A stretch of 64,000 bases of DNA from Fragum whitleyi (Eukaryota; Mollusca; Bivalvia; Cardiida; Cardiidae): assembly GCA_948146395.1 (NCBI GenBank), contig OX411552.1:655001-719000 (forward strand). Reading direction: 5' to 3'. The position numbers were made by a program, and so were the translations under genes. The notes under the pieces were generated by a model, which saw nothing but the letters and a program-made list of their open reading frames with translations, searched no databases and was not told the DNA's origin. Of the stretch, positions 32,028-43,362 are shown piece after piece (within the stretch, counting starts at the first letter, position 1; every line of letters starts with the position of its first letter).

Positions 32028-32271
32028 GGGCCCGTTTTACAAAACTTCTTTCGAAAAAAAGTAATCGTAAGTCAAAATCACAAATAGTACTTGGTTTTTT
32101 TTTTCATTCATTGTGAGATTCTGCCTTGCAAGATTTCTTTGGAATCGTCTTTAGAAGACGATGCCAAAAATATGATGCATTGCAAAATTCCATATTTTAG
32201 TTACTACTGTAGAAGCAACCTTATTTTTTTTACTTACACATTATCGTAAGATGTTTAGTAAAACAGACCCC
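32028..32271. mobile_element. Family F MITE, copy 2
   Basis: GGGCCCGTTTTACAAAACTT at left and TTTAGTAAAACAGACCCC at right. Inside is a small hairpin CTTTGGAATCGTC / GACGATGCCAAA, plus TAATCGTAAGTCAAAATCAC and TAGTTACTACTGTAGAAGCA. Confidence 0.8.
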
Positions 32272-32839
32272 TTGTCTGCTTGGAAAGTATTTTGAAAACT
32301 TTTCAAGCGCTGGTTAAAAAAAATACGAAATCGGTGCGATCGATTTATTTTAGAGCACTGTGACGGCTCAGATTAGAAATGCATGCTTGAAATAAAAATT
32401 CCTTCGAAAATATTCTTATTTTGAACTGCTGAAATAGTGATGCTGAGTTCCCGTAAAACATAGGACATTTTTAAATGTGTAAAGTTACAATGGATTTTCG
32501 TAAGTCTTTCGACTGAAAGAAATCTTTTTATTATTATTATTATTATTATTGGATTGTATTAATTCGTTTTTTTAAAAATGTCGGAACTAACATGAATCAA
32601 CTTAGAATTTATACAACGATTACCAATTCAATCATACGTGTAAGGCCTGTAGATTAGCTATTGATATTCGCATTTTCATCTCAATGTTACAAAATCGTAT
32701 CGATGAAAAGGTTTCGTTTTATTAGACATTTGCTTTTTTAATCATACATATCTGTCCTTCGGAATAGAGACTTAGCTTACGGTTTTAAAATCTAGAAAAA
32801 ATATGTCATGAGTTTGTTTAGATTGATCAAGGCATTATG
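32272..32839. other. No gene; short TTA microsatellite
   Basis: A (TTA)n run lies at about 32529-32551. Otherwise AT-rich and featureless. Confidence 0.5.
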
Positions 32840-33068
32840 TTAACCCTTTCCTGTTTTACAAAATTTTGGACCTGTCCAAATTCAAAGGTTTTGCAGACGA
32901 AAATTAAAAGTGGATTTAATTCAAAAAGTAACCATTCAGTAGGGTAGAAAATAGTGTGGAAAAAGAAGAAATTGCTTGTCAGAAGCAATTTCTTCTATTT
33001 TCACAATGTTTTCTCAATAATAAAATCACAGGCACGTAAAAAGCAGGGATTAAACAGAAAAGGGTTAT
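32840..33068. mobile_element. Family K MITE, copy 1 (TTAA, CCCTTTCC ends)
   Basis: 229 bp. Left TTAACCCTTTCCTGTTTTA; right TTAAACAGAAAAGGGTTAT, with the right TTAA mutated to TTAT. The central hairpin is GAAGAAATTGCTTG / CAGAAGCAATTTCTTC. It matches 63589-63817 closely along its whole length. TTAA plus CCCTTT ends fit the piggyBac superfamily. A 97-codon minus-strand frame begins inside its right half and runs into flanking DNA; I do not recognise it. Confidence 0.85.
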
Positions 33069-33675
33069 AAGATAAGGGTACATGCACAGAATCCGCGTTA
33101 CCTGCCACGTCATTTCGTCAAAATGCAAGATCTGACACAAATTGACGCAAAATGACACGAAAAGGGCGTTACTGGTCATTTTCTCGATGTCCATCTTGGC
33201 CTTCACATCATGCAGGTGTGGTAATATTAGACAGCAATAATAGTTTTTGACAACATCAATGATTGTCAACATAATTGACCCTTGTTAAATGAGATTCTTT
33301 TTTGACAAGAGCCCATAAGCTATACTTTTCAGCAATGAAATTGCATCGGAAATTCTCAAGACACGAATTAAAAAACTTAAAATAAAAGTCGGAGGGTTTG
33401 TTAGATAAATATTTTCAAGCAAACGCGCCAATTGCTAAGGATGTTTCAAATGCCCATGTATCTTTCAAAATTCCAGACATTTTGGGAATTTTCTTTCTAT
33501 GTATAAATCCAAAATTGACCTTTTTCTTTGAATACTCGTAAAAGTCATGATCGAGAAGTCCATTATTGTCCGTATTAGTCTTATCTACAGACTTGGATTA
33601 GTTTATACTTATTTATAATAGTTCGATTGCGAGTTTATCCAAACTTAAAGAATCGCACTCGAACACTCAATCCTG
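33069..33675. other. No gene recognised
   Basis: AT-rich sequence with no other repeat ends. It includes the end of the 97-codon minus frame (to 33272), unrecognised. Confidence 0.45.
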
Positions 33676-33835
33676 ATTTTTCTACGTCCCTGACAGAGAG
33701 GCAGTGAATTAAACCCACTTTTACCCGATTTTGCAGTTTTGCCAATAAACACACCCCGGGGATATTTGGGCTCGAACCACTGACTCCATGTCACGGGTCA
33801 TGTGCATTTACCACTAGGCCACCGTGGCAGTCAGA
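33676..33835 (-). mobile_element. tRNA-derived SINE (family V), copy 1
   Basis: Minus strand: CACGGTGGCCTAGTGGTAAA (box A), GGTTCGAGCCC (box B), then GGGTAAAAGTGGGTTTAATT and CACTGCCTCTCTGTCAGGGA. The post-tRNA domain resembles that of the plus-strand SINE at 47378-47617 (CATTGCCTCTCTCTC). Confidence 0.68.
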
Positions 33836-33989
33836 GACTTGGATTAAAGGGATAGGGGTCAATCTATTTTTTGTTCTTGCTTCTTAATTAACCTCTATGT
33901 TGTAGGTATGTACAATTTGCTATGACGACGGATTCTAAATTAGTACTCACGCAAATATAAAGGTTAAGTAAAATTTATATTTGATAAAA

Positions 33990-34189
33990 AAGATCGATTC
34001 CAGTAGAGGTCAACTGATTGTCAGATATAATAAATTCTTATACAGGATAGTAGAATGGTCTTTATAGATTCATAAAATCAATCAAGGCCGAGAAGTCTCG
34101 ATCCTAGTCGGACTGCGCGAACAGCGCAGTCTGACTATGTCGACACTTTACGCACTACCCAGATATGCCCTTCTTGTTGCGGGGTTCAC
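33990..34189. mobile_element. Family H MITE, copy 6 (left end lost)
   Basis: GATCGATTCCAGTAGAGGTC, then an excellent internal palindrome: TCGATCCTAGTCGGACTGCG, CGAACAGC, GCAGTCTGACTATGTCGACA, then TTTACGCACTACCCAGATAT and a worn right end GGGGTTCA. Confidence 0.68.
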
Positions 34190-37100
34190 AAATTAGTAAA
34201 TCACAAATCCAACTCATCCCAATCTATATTGTCTTATCTTTTTTGTATAAACGTAGTATGGTTGTGTTGATCTTTAAAAGTTGTCAACATCTTGGCAGAA
34301 AGAAGTTTTTTTTTATGTACTAAATAGGATATCATAAGTTTGGATACCCCACTGTTCCTACATGACAGGGCCCCACACAGAAATCAAAGCACTGAAAGTA
34401 CTGATGGTGAACGAACCTGATGGCATTCTAGAGAGATATATTGAATTAAATTAGAAGAGAGAAATTACGAATGTAAAAAAAAGTGGGAAGAATTGTCTTG
34501 ACAAAATTTCCGTTATTCGGAAATTTCACTGCAAATTCAAAGAAAGGGAAAGAGAGGAAAAATCCTGTCCTGTTTTTATCTGACTTAGACCACGCTTTTC
34601 TATCACTGTCTGTATTTTTACCCGAACCTCTTTACAATAAAAATCAAAGTGCTGTCAGCACTGTAAATCGTACATCATTGAGAGGCTGTGATAGTGCAAT
34701 AGTTCGCCAATCAAAAGGGCTCAAATTTGGACAATAAAAGTTGGTAAAATCTTTAAATTTGTGAGTTTTTTGTCTTAACACTCCATCTTTTCGAGGACAT
34801 CGCCAGCTCATCCAACCTCGTGGTTCCGATTTTGAAAGTTTGCTGATTCGATAGCCCTCTGCTAGTCTAAATTATTTCTTAGCAGATTTTTACGTTGTTA
34901 TAATGAGCACGCGCCAAGCTAAAAGCTTGTCTGTTAATATTATTCCTCTCTCTATAGAGTTTAAAAGCCTGTTTAGCAACAAACATTTTTCATTAAACTA
35001 TTTACAATTTTGATTACCAACATGTTTGTATTTCAAGCATTGGGTTTTCCCAAATACTGTAAATGCATTTTCCCTCAAGAAACACGTGAAATCGCCAACT
35101 ATGCTATTTATATCTTTGGTTTCTGACAAATCGATTAAATCTAGCAGCACTCTATGATTATTCATGAGTTGTTCTAAAAATAGATCGCTCTTACTGCTAT
35201 CCTATACCAGTTTATCGTATGTTTTTGTCGGTTTATTTGTTGTTGAATAATTTTTCTTCATACTCAAATTTGAATTTAATGAAAATAGAATTGGAGCGTG
35301 ATCAGAGTGCTCATTGAAATCAAATATTTCAAAATTACAAAATTATTTCTATTTGTTAACACATGCGAAAAAAAAGTAAACTCCCCACGCTCCCTGTTTG
35401 AGTGCAGACGACTATTGACTAATGATAAACAAGTTAATTGACACATTTCGAGCAGACGATGTCCATTTGCATCTATACCACGTGGTCTGAATTTACGCGT
35501 GGGTTTTGACCGAGTGATAATCATAACAGAATTTGATTGGTTGTCAGCCCTACAACTGGTAAATGACCGTTCGAGAAAGTTCAGAGCAGTAATATTGTAA
35601 GTGCTACAAATTAATTATACAGTTAACCTATTGTACGTTTCAACTCCTTTACTCAACCGAAAATCTTGTTATAAACACTGAAAATACTAACTGGTAATTA
35701 CTAAAAGCGAAAATTACATCAAATTTTGTATTAGCCTCTTCTCTATTTGTCGAAAAGTAAATAAGGTATAAACAAAGTTTGTAGATTGTGACTGAAAAGG
35801 CCGTTTCTTCGGTGTTTGAAAACACATAATTTGGTTTGAACACATTGCTCAGAAGATAATGGTAAAAATGTAGTGGGTCAAACAGACTGGATTTCTGGAA
35901 AACGGTAGATATAAATCTACTGCTTCGCAGTACGATTTAAAAAGGGTAAAGCTCGCTTTGATATTACTAAAAATGTGTGAAATAATGCTGAAATAACTTA
36001 TGAATCTATTTCCGTTACTTTTGTAGATCTTTTGCATTTTTTGCGACTGTAAAAAGTGTTTTGGAAAAGGCGCTAATATAAAATGGACGATATCTTTTTG
36101 CAATGACACGGCACGCAAAACCTGTTGAGATTCACATGCACGACATACTACCACCGTATATCTGTAAATACAATGCTCATAGTTGTATCAGTGATTTATA
36201 CTTTTGAAATTCTGTTCTCTGATTGGCCAATTCGCTTCAAGCGTGGTCTAATCAATTTTGTAACACTGCAGGATGAGAAATATTTAGGTATAGGTTATAG
36301 GAGGTCTAGTGCCCTATTAGTATAATTCATAGATAATTTCTGTTTAAGGTTTAGAAATTATAACTTTTTATATTAAAGAATTGCTCCATAGTAAATTGCA
36401 TACTAAAAGTCTTTATAAATATTATTTTTGTAACGTAATTTCTACATCAAAAGCGAATAAGAATCTTATTTAAGAAGTTTATTTTTTAAAGGGAGGTAAT
36501 AATTGGATGACTATGTCTATGACTATGTTTAAGTATAATACAATGTTTTTTTCCTTTCGACTTTCTTTCCAAAAAGAATTGAGAATCCTTACAATTGTCG
36601 GTTTATTTTTTGCACGAGAACCTATTGTTTACCTTCAAGAGTTTCGATGCTTGTAAAATCACTCACTATCGATATCTTATTACAATATTGCGGCTGATAT
36701 TAGACTTTCTGCTCGGAGCTAGTTTTTGCTTAAACTGTAGTTAACCGATTCTAAACGAATTTTGGGAAGGATGGAGCCAGTTTTTATTCATCGATTAAGA
36801 TTTTTATGATTTCTGTAAAAAACGCAATGACTTTTCCAGAATAATTTAACAACTAAACCCGCCTGTCGAATTGTAAACAAGTGCATGACGGATCTGGTCC
36901 CCCCTTGACCACGGCAATATCTACTCGTCAATTGGAGTGGTATCTTCGGTTGAATATTTAGCTATCATTTATTTAATTTTCAAATAGAGTTTGAATTGAT
37001 ATGGTTTTACAGATTGAAAAAATGAAAAGTAGAATGGCCCCAATGAAATATCTTCCGTGCCTGTCGCATTTGGTATTCGGCAATATTCGCTTCTGAGACA

Positions 37101-38891
37101 GACGAATACGAAACATTTTCGCTGGGAATAAGTTCACCGAATATTCGAGTGTATCCGTACAAGCCCTACTTCAGCCAACGCAATTTTACAGAAAATTCTT
37201 AATAGCGGCGTTCATCCCTATTCAAATAAAAGTACAAGAAAGGTTGTACATGTAAAACACATGTCGAATCATTCTTAAAACCCGTCTCGAGACTGACTGT
37301 CGCTAGTTGAAAAGTTATGTAAAACCGCGTTACCGTTTCTAATGACACAGGGTGTCTTGATGTGTCATTCGTCTCAACTCGGCCGATTCCTCTAACCTAC
37401 ATCGGAGCCGTCGGAGATCGCCCGAGTATTGCCGAATGTAAGTTCAAGAGGACATGACCTAAATAAACACGTATTTCCGGCTAATTACTACAAGTTGCAC
37501 CAGCGAAGGCTTGGGTCAAAAACATAGTATCTGTCTCTACGGTGTCTAGACACAAACTTTGTTTTTGCTTTAAACTCTCGACAAGCTTACGCCGATCAAA
37601 AATTCCCTTGATAAACATTCCAAGATCATTTTGTGTTTTTCAAGGCGAATTTTCATTATTTTCACTTGATAAAGAATACTAGTATCATGCCATTAAAGAA
37701 AATAAAAGTGATTTTGCGGAGAAAATTATTTAAAGATACTAAATTGAATTTTAAGAGGCGCTACTTTATTTAAAATGTATTAACATCCAACAGGATTTTC
37801 CTGACATGGTATATAACACTGGTGAACGACGTTCGTTCACCAAAAATACTCTCATACACGAAATTCGATCTTTCTATCATCATTTATCCCAGGTGGGACT
37901 CGAAACTGAGTTTGAATGATTTATTTGCCTGATTCATTTTTTATTATGTATCATTTTACAAAAAATATTTTCTTTTATAAGGGAAATCTTTTGTACCTAT
38001 ATGTACAAACGATTTGTGGCCCTCCAAATTATATTTGTTAAATACCATAATCCTTTACACATTGCCGTTTCATGGGAAAATATAATTAACTGCATCTTTT
38101 CTTAGTCTGTTTTGATGTATGAGGGGCATATGAATATATGAATGAGTTAGAAAGAGTATTTTAAAAGCTAACCGATGATTCTTCAGTTTAAAGCCTTTAG
38201 TTCATGTAAATAGTCCTCTCTGGCGCACATTTTAAAAATAGTACCATGTATATGTTTTTGCCCGAGAAGCGTATCTAATGCGTATATCAAAAAAGTTGCG
38301 CTCGCGAGCGCTAAAATGTTATCCTGAATACACGTAAAATTGAGAAAATATGACTCATATAAAAATTCTAGCCAGAATTAGGAAGGATAAAACTGTATAA
38401 AGTCTTAGACCGAAGACGTTGTACGGTCGATAGAACAATGTTTCAAAAATCCATTCGGCTTAGAGTTTTGACATTTTTACATATAAAGTTTCTTTTTTAC
38501 ATTTTCTGTCTGAATTCCATATTTATTTATGCGTCTACACCCTGATAACAGGCAGACCAGACCGCTTATATGTCGATATTCTCTCAAACTTTCCTCATAT
38601 ATCATTCTCAGATTCATTTAACATCGCCACGTAACAAGTTTATTATGTCTTCCACTTGGGCAGTTTATTTTATAAACAGTTTTTTTAATGAAAAGTAATT
38701 TCTCACGAATACAAAAGAAATTGATAAATATCAACAATGTAACGAGGTTTTTGAATTACGTCGAAGATTTTTCCATATAAATATATATATACGTCAACTT
38801 TCTATAAGATATAATCATTCCTTTGGGGAAAAATAGACCCGCATTTATCCATTACTGTCATAGAAGTCCTGTATCAATCGGTGACCAACTG
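34190..38891. other. Repeat-poor stretch; no gene recognised
   Basis: The longest part of the window without a clear MITE. Frames of 64-101 codons (34483-34737, 35276-36325) are unrecognised. A lone AAAGGGAGGTAATAATTGG at about 36488, the centre motif of family B, stands without the rest of the element. 37070-37170 resembles a dispersed repeat (CGAATATTCGAGTGTA, ACAAGCCCTAC), and 37323-37457 is a small CpG-richer open frame reported as a finding. A GCTCGCGAGCGCT motif lies near 38300. Confidence 0.5.
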
Positions 38892-38942
38892 TATATAGCT
38901 ACAGCTTTATTCACGGTGTAACTACGGCATCTTGGGTTGTCC
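38892..38942. repeat. Family N hairpin, copy 1
   Basis: AGCTACAGCTTTATTCACGG, TGTAACTACGGCATCTTGGG. A short foldback like 50233, 50390 and 61913, where TACAGCT and AGTTGTAGT-type arms surround a 6-8-base loop. Weakest of the four. Confidence 0.45.
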
Positions 38943-38974
38943 ATTTACTAATGATTCAATTTTAGTTATGTCCA

Positions 38975-39245
38975 CCAAGATTCGTGTATTCTGATTAGCT
39001 CAAAGAGTGGTTTCATTCCCCAATGAAAACATTTTTGAGTACACAGCTTGTTCACAAGGTCGCCCAGAGAGATTTTTTTTCATTGTGGAGAAAATGTTAA
39101 CATTATGCTCCATACTATCATTTGCAAGAGATGTAGAGAGTGTTTGTTGCTTTCATTGAGGTATGAAACTTAAAACCTTATCACATTTAAGTATGAATAA
39201 AGTACGATTAGGATTTCAGTTTCATACCTGCAGGAAATCAATGAA
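38975..39245. repeat. Family Q repeat, copy 2, with inverted pair
   Basis: GTATTCTGATTAGCTCAAAG, TTCATTCCCCAATGAAAACA, AGTACACAGC, then an inverted pair TTTCATTGAGGTATGAAACT / AGTTTCATACCTGCAGGAAA around 39151-39242. The CATTGAGGTATGAAACTTAA block also occurs at 60340 (CATCGAGGTTTGAAACTAAA). Confidence 0.6.
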
Positions 39246-39876
39246 TATTATCTTCATCTTCAAAATAATTTGAGCAAGAGAACATGAAATAATGTTGGAA
39301 AATGATCCTAGATTTTATTACAATGATATCATAAGAAGTGGTTAAACCACCCAAAATTTTAATAGCGATGTAATTCTAAAGATGTAAGTAAAGGGTCCAA
39401 AAGAAATAAAATTGACAACTGTTTATTAAATCCTGTAATTTATGAGTTTAATGCCATGGTAACGGCCTGGCATATTAATTTAAGGGTAATTTGGAAATTT
39501 ATAACAAAACGACCCGGCGATGTTGTCTATAACATACATATCATTTTATACGAAATCTTTTGTCGTAAAGACGAAAAACTAATTTCAAAAGAAACATATT
39601 TATTACCGTTTTACAATAAACGGAATTCCATAGCAACAAAAGCCGAGTTTTTGTGATGGGGTTTTATATTTCGAAATCACAATTTATACTGGGAGTTAAT
39701 ACAATAGCGAACTGCTTACGGGTTTTAGGGACTCGGAGTTTGACACGGGATGTAGCAAATAAGATGTCAAAAAATCTAAATCCTTTGCCCCTCTATTCAT
39801 ATTCCGTCCATTTTGCAAAACAGAGAATATTGAATAAGTGGTCATGGAATACCGAATTTATTAAACGAGTTAAAGA
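39246..39876. other. No gene recognised
   Basis: Frames of 66 and 87 codons (39456-39656, 39653-39916) follow one another, but I recognise neither. The second runs into the tandem repeat at 39877, which argues against it. Confidence 0.45.
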
Positions 39877-40003
39877 GTTTAAAGATGGCGAGCTTAATAA
39901 ATTCTGTATTTTATGAGCAAAAATTTTATAATTTTTATCTGTTTAAAGATGACGAGTTTAATAAATTTTGTATTTCATGAGCACAAATTTTATAATCTAT
40001 TTA
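39877..40003 (+). repeat. Two-copy 64-bp tandem repeat
   Basis: Unit 1 starts GTTTAAAGATGGCGAGCTTA at 39877, unit 2 GTTTAAAGATGACGAGTTTA at 39941. Both continue with AATAAATT, TGTATTT and ATGAGCA.AAATTTTATAAT. About nine tenths of positions agree by eye. Confidence 0.8.
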
Positions 40004-40034
40004 AAACATCACCCAACTTTTTGCGAAATATCGC

Positions 40035-40262
40035 AAAAATTCTTGAAAGTGAACATTTCAATATTCCGCGAAACTTATAACGCCGTTTAAATCGACGTCA
40101 CATATATACATTATGACGTCATTTTCGCGTTTATAAAATAGCGTTGCTATTCGCTCTGAGCTAATTTGCATTGTTTTTCCACTAGTATAATAACGCCCGT
40201 GTAATAACAAAAATATTCCACGGGGTTATTTCACTCCCTCGACGTAGGTCATATTATAAATG
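40035..40262 (-). repeat. Family R repeat, copy 2 (inverted)
   Basis: ATTCCGCGAAACTTATAACG, TTATGACGTCATTTTCGCG, GAGCTAATTTGCATTG, GGGGTTATTTCACTCCCTCG, ACGTAGGTCATATTATAAA: the reverse complement of the series at 14745-14970. It has two GACGTCA motifs about 20 bp apart. Confidence 0.65.
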
Positions 40263-40557
40263 TTTATATATTCTGGTTTGTTTCTATTATATTTAGTCGA
40301 TGATGGTTCCCAGTTTTTTTATACGTTTGTATGAGTATTAACTGCAACTGTCTTTGCATATGGCCTACACATAAGGTATAACATGTATAAGCATATCATG
40401 TGCTAAGGCAATTGCATTTTATGTTCCAACAATTGCAATTTGGGTGCAGCTGTTCTAGCAGTATACTTACAACACCTTACGATATTTATTGTGTGATTAT
40501 ACGATTTGAAGTTAAAATTTCAATAAATGAAATAATAATGATAATCATAATTACATA

Positions 40558-40977
40558 GAGGATAATCGTTTGTTTAAGTGTAAGATCGATTTATATTTCA
40601 TTGAGTGAACAACAAAAGCTATATTTTCACGAGTGGCAGAGCCACGAGTGAAAATATAGCTTTTGTTTTTCACGAAATGAAATATTAATCGATCTTACTC
40701 GAAAAACAAACGATTATTCTTTTTCTTTAATGCAAAAATAAGACAAAATGTGAAATTTCTAGGACATATTTTCTTAAAGCGCGTCATTTTGCGCGTGATT
40801 GCTATGCAACGTTCATTGTGACGTCACTTATTTCGCCCCGCATAGATGACGTCAGATAGGATGAAATTCACAAAAGCAGGGTATAAGTTTTTGATAATTT
40901 CACTGCTTTTGCGGTGAGTTTATCAAGTGATAATCTACCGTTATTTCTCGATAAACCACCGAAAAGCATTAAAGAAA
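40558..40977 (+). mobile_element. Family D giant-hairpin element, copy 1
   Basis: 420 bp. The first ~173 bp form one long hairpin: GAGGATAATCGTTTGTTTAA ... TTTTCACGAGTGGC / GCCACGAGTGAAAATATAGC ... AAACAAACGATTATTC. The rest holds GCGCGTCATTTTGCGCGTGA, TTGTGACGTCACTT, GATGACGTCAGA (two CRE-type palindromes), GCAGGGTATAAG and CTCGATAAACCACCGAAAAG. It matches 46132-46551 at nearly all positions. No coding frame; the target duplication is unclear. Confidence 0.85.
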
Positions 40978-42025
40978 CGGTCTTATTAACTGCCTATATA
41001 ACACTCTGTTTGTCACCCTAGGTCTGTAGAGAGGTTATTTACGACACAGGCTCGTTTAAATAATAAGAACGCTAATTGTTATATCAAGAATTGTACAAAC
41101 TGGATTCGAGAAAATCTGGGACAAGTGCATGAATAATCATTCCATGTGCATTTTTACAGCGGGCCCTTGCACGCATGGGGTTAGGATGTTCCCACACATT
41201 GCAGAGAAATTACAATTTCAAGAGAAATCCCATATTTGGATTTATGAGCGGATAACGAGTGTTTAATTAATCCATTAAAGTTTCATGACTTTTGATGCCT
41301 GCTTCTCTATTCTTTTCTCTCTGATTTTCTCTTGTAAATGATAAATAACAGAGGGAGTGTGTACAAATCAACTTGCCCTGCTATAATGGTAAGGCCAAAT
41401 GAATTTTCTGGAGGGGTAACACATGGAAGGATCAATGCAAATTTGTTATAAGTGCCTGAATAAAGGCACTTAGAATAGTTTTGTAAGTAACTCTTCAACA
41501 TATTTATCACCATTCAAGTCACGAAATGGACTCCAAAGTGAATATTTAAAGTATATATTCCGATAAACTTGCAAATCTGCCGAAGGCTACCTGCGCTCCA
41601 TTGATATACATGTATCAACGCTAGGACTTCCATGATATAAATACGGGTATGGTTTTTGTGTGTGAGTGTGTGGGGGTGTTAACAAAATGACCAAGATTTG
41701 CTTATGAATGATCCGATTTCATTTTTTTTCTCCCTTTATTGGAACGTTTTCAAAGGAATTTCAAAAATAAAAGATTATTCTTTACATTATTGTAGTATTT
41801 CGAAGAATATTATTGAGAGTTTATGTGCCACTTTTGGGCAGGATCTATAAGGATAGAATCCGAAAAAGTTTTCTGCGTTGTTAAACTTATAAAGATCTCT
41901 ACTATTATAAGGTATAAGAAATTCAATATTTGATTCAATGATTACGTTATAAATTCCCTGCTGCCAAAGCTTAGCCGGTGTCTGTACCGACCTTTTGGAT
42001 TTCTGAAATATGAAGAATGAGGTTC
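40978..42025. other. No gene recognised
   Basis: AT-rich sequence with a GTGTGTGAGTGTGTGGGGG stretch near 41656. A 68-codon minus frame at 41307-41513 is unrecognised. Confidence 0.5.
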
Positions 42026-42160
42026 TCTGCTCTACGCTCTTGATGTCAAAATGGTGTTAACTGTTTGTAAGATATACCCATTTTGCTCGTGTAGTTGCAA
42101 AGAAAGCGGGATATAATTTGCAAACACTTTCCCCCATTTTGTCATTCTGAATTTAGGGTT
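42026..42160. mobile_element. Family G hairpin element, copy 5
   Basis: CTACGCTCTTGATGTCAAAA at left, mirrored by CCCATTTTGTCATTCTGAAT at right. The centre is AAGATATACCCATTTTGC with inverted AAAGCGGGATATAATTTGC. Diverged from 2032-2158. Confidence 0.65.
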
Positions 42161-42300
42161 GATTTTTCATTCCAACAGTCAAACAAGCCTCGGATGTATA
42201 TTCTTTATCGTATTTTTTAAATCTCAACTGAAACTCTTCCGATATTTAAGAAGCACTTGACCACTTGTACAGCGGGTGCTTCTTGGAAAAGAAACGGGCC

Positions 42301-42303
<3 letters not shown>

Positions 42304-42339
<36 letters not shown>
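42304..42339. repeat. 36-base T homopolymer
   Basis: An uninterrupted run of 36 T between GTA and GATGATGG. It could be a retro-tail on the minus strand or a length estimate subject to sequencing error. No SINE or LINE body is recognised next to it. Confidence 0.9.
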
Positions 42340-42340
<1 letters not shown>

Positions 42341-42521
42341 ATGATGGATAAACGATTCACAGTTGTGGATCTAAAGAAAAGCATCTTGCATTTTAGTTTG
42401 AGAATTAACATACATCCTGAGCTTCGATAATGTAAATATCTCTTAATAACAGAATCACGACGAGAAAGTAGAAATTGACAAATCTAGGATTTGTTCATAA
42501 GATTTTGTTTGAGATAATCCG

Positions 42522-42587
42522 ATCTTAACCGAGTCTAAAATAGAAAGTTATATAACGAGCATTTTCTATTCTAGAATCGGTTAAGAC
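42522..42587. repeat. Imperfect 66-bp palindrome
   Basis: TCTTAACCGAGTCTAAAATAG mirrored by CTATTCTAGAATCGGTTAAGA with an AT-rich loop. Single copy. Confidence 0.75.
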
Positions 42588-42732
42588 CAGCTTGTCCCAA
42601 AAATGAAAATAAATAAAGATAATAATAATAAAAATAAAGTGACGGGTTCTTCTTTCTAACAAAAAACCCAGTTTTAGACGTTTGAAAGAACTCATTTTGT
42701 GAACGCCAAAGTAATTAAGTTCTACTAATTTT

Positions 42733-42950
42733 CTTACGAACATTTATCGTAAGTCAAAATCACAAATTTTATCTGGTGTTTTCATCCATTGTCAGGTTCT
42801 GCTTTGCAATATCTCATTGGAATCGTTTTTAGAAGACGATTCCGATGAGATAGCGCGTGACAGAATTCCATATTTAGTTTTTACTGTAGTAGCAACTTTA
42901 AGTTTTGACTTACGCTAAAAATTATCGTGAAATGTTTAATGAAGGCCCCA
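42733..42950. mobile_element. Family F MITE, copy 3 (left end worn)
   Basis: TTATCGTAAGTCAAAATCAC near the left, central hairpin TCTCATTGGAATCGTTTTTA / AGAAGACGATTCCGATGAGA, then TGTAGTAGCAACTTTAAG and the right end AATGTTTAATGAAGGCCCC. Confidence 0.72.
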
Positions 42951-43067
42951 GATAACTTGCGTAAGATGACTTCATGATGACGTCATCGAGATTGAAATCC
43001 TTCACATATGTAAGTTAAGGCTATGATCATAATAAAAATAAAATCTTTATCTAAAGAAGGTAGCTTA

Positions 43068-43232
43068 TTAAGGTAGTGGAACCGTAATAGTTACGCAACA
43101 TTTTGGACCACATGTTCTTTCCCCATGTTAACCGAGGTTTCCTAATGCAAATCTTTAGGAAACCTCGGTTAACACTGTTAAAGTTCATAATTCCTGAAAC
43201 GTTGCAAAACTATTACGGGTCTACTACCTTAA
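43068..43232. mobile_element. Family A MITE, copy 7
   Basis: TTAAGGTAGTGGAACCGTAA at left and ACGGGTCTACTACCTTAA at right, TTAA on both sides. Intact central hairpin with ACCGAGGTTTCCTAATGCAA and its inverse. The 72-codon frame starting at 43103 is a by-product. Confidence 0.9.
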
Positions 43233-43362
43233 GCTATCACCATACAAGCAATACAATGAAGAAATTATTCACAACGAGGCCTTCTGAAACAAATCAATGT
43301 TTAAGAAAACAAGTAAAGTAAGATATTGGTGACAACATATTTGTAATGTTGATCATGATCTA

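Noticed and set aside
37070..37170. CGAATATTCG-rich stretch as a regulatory cluster
   Set aside because: It looks like part of a dispersed repeat (attcg-rich with ACAAGCCCTAC), so no regulatory role is claimed.
39456..39916. Two consecutive frames (66 and 87 codons) as a split gene
   Set aside because: Neither is recognised and the second runs into a 64-bp tandem repeat.
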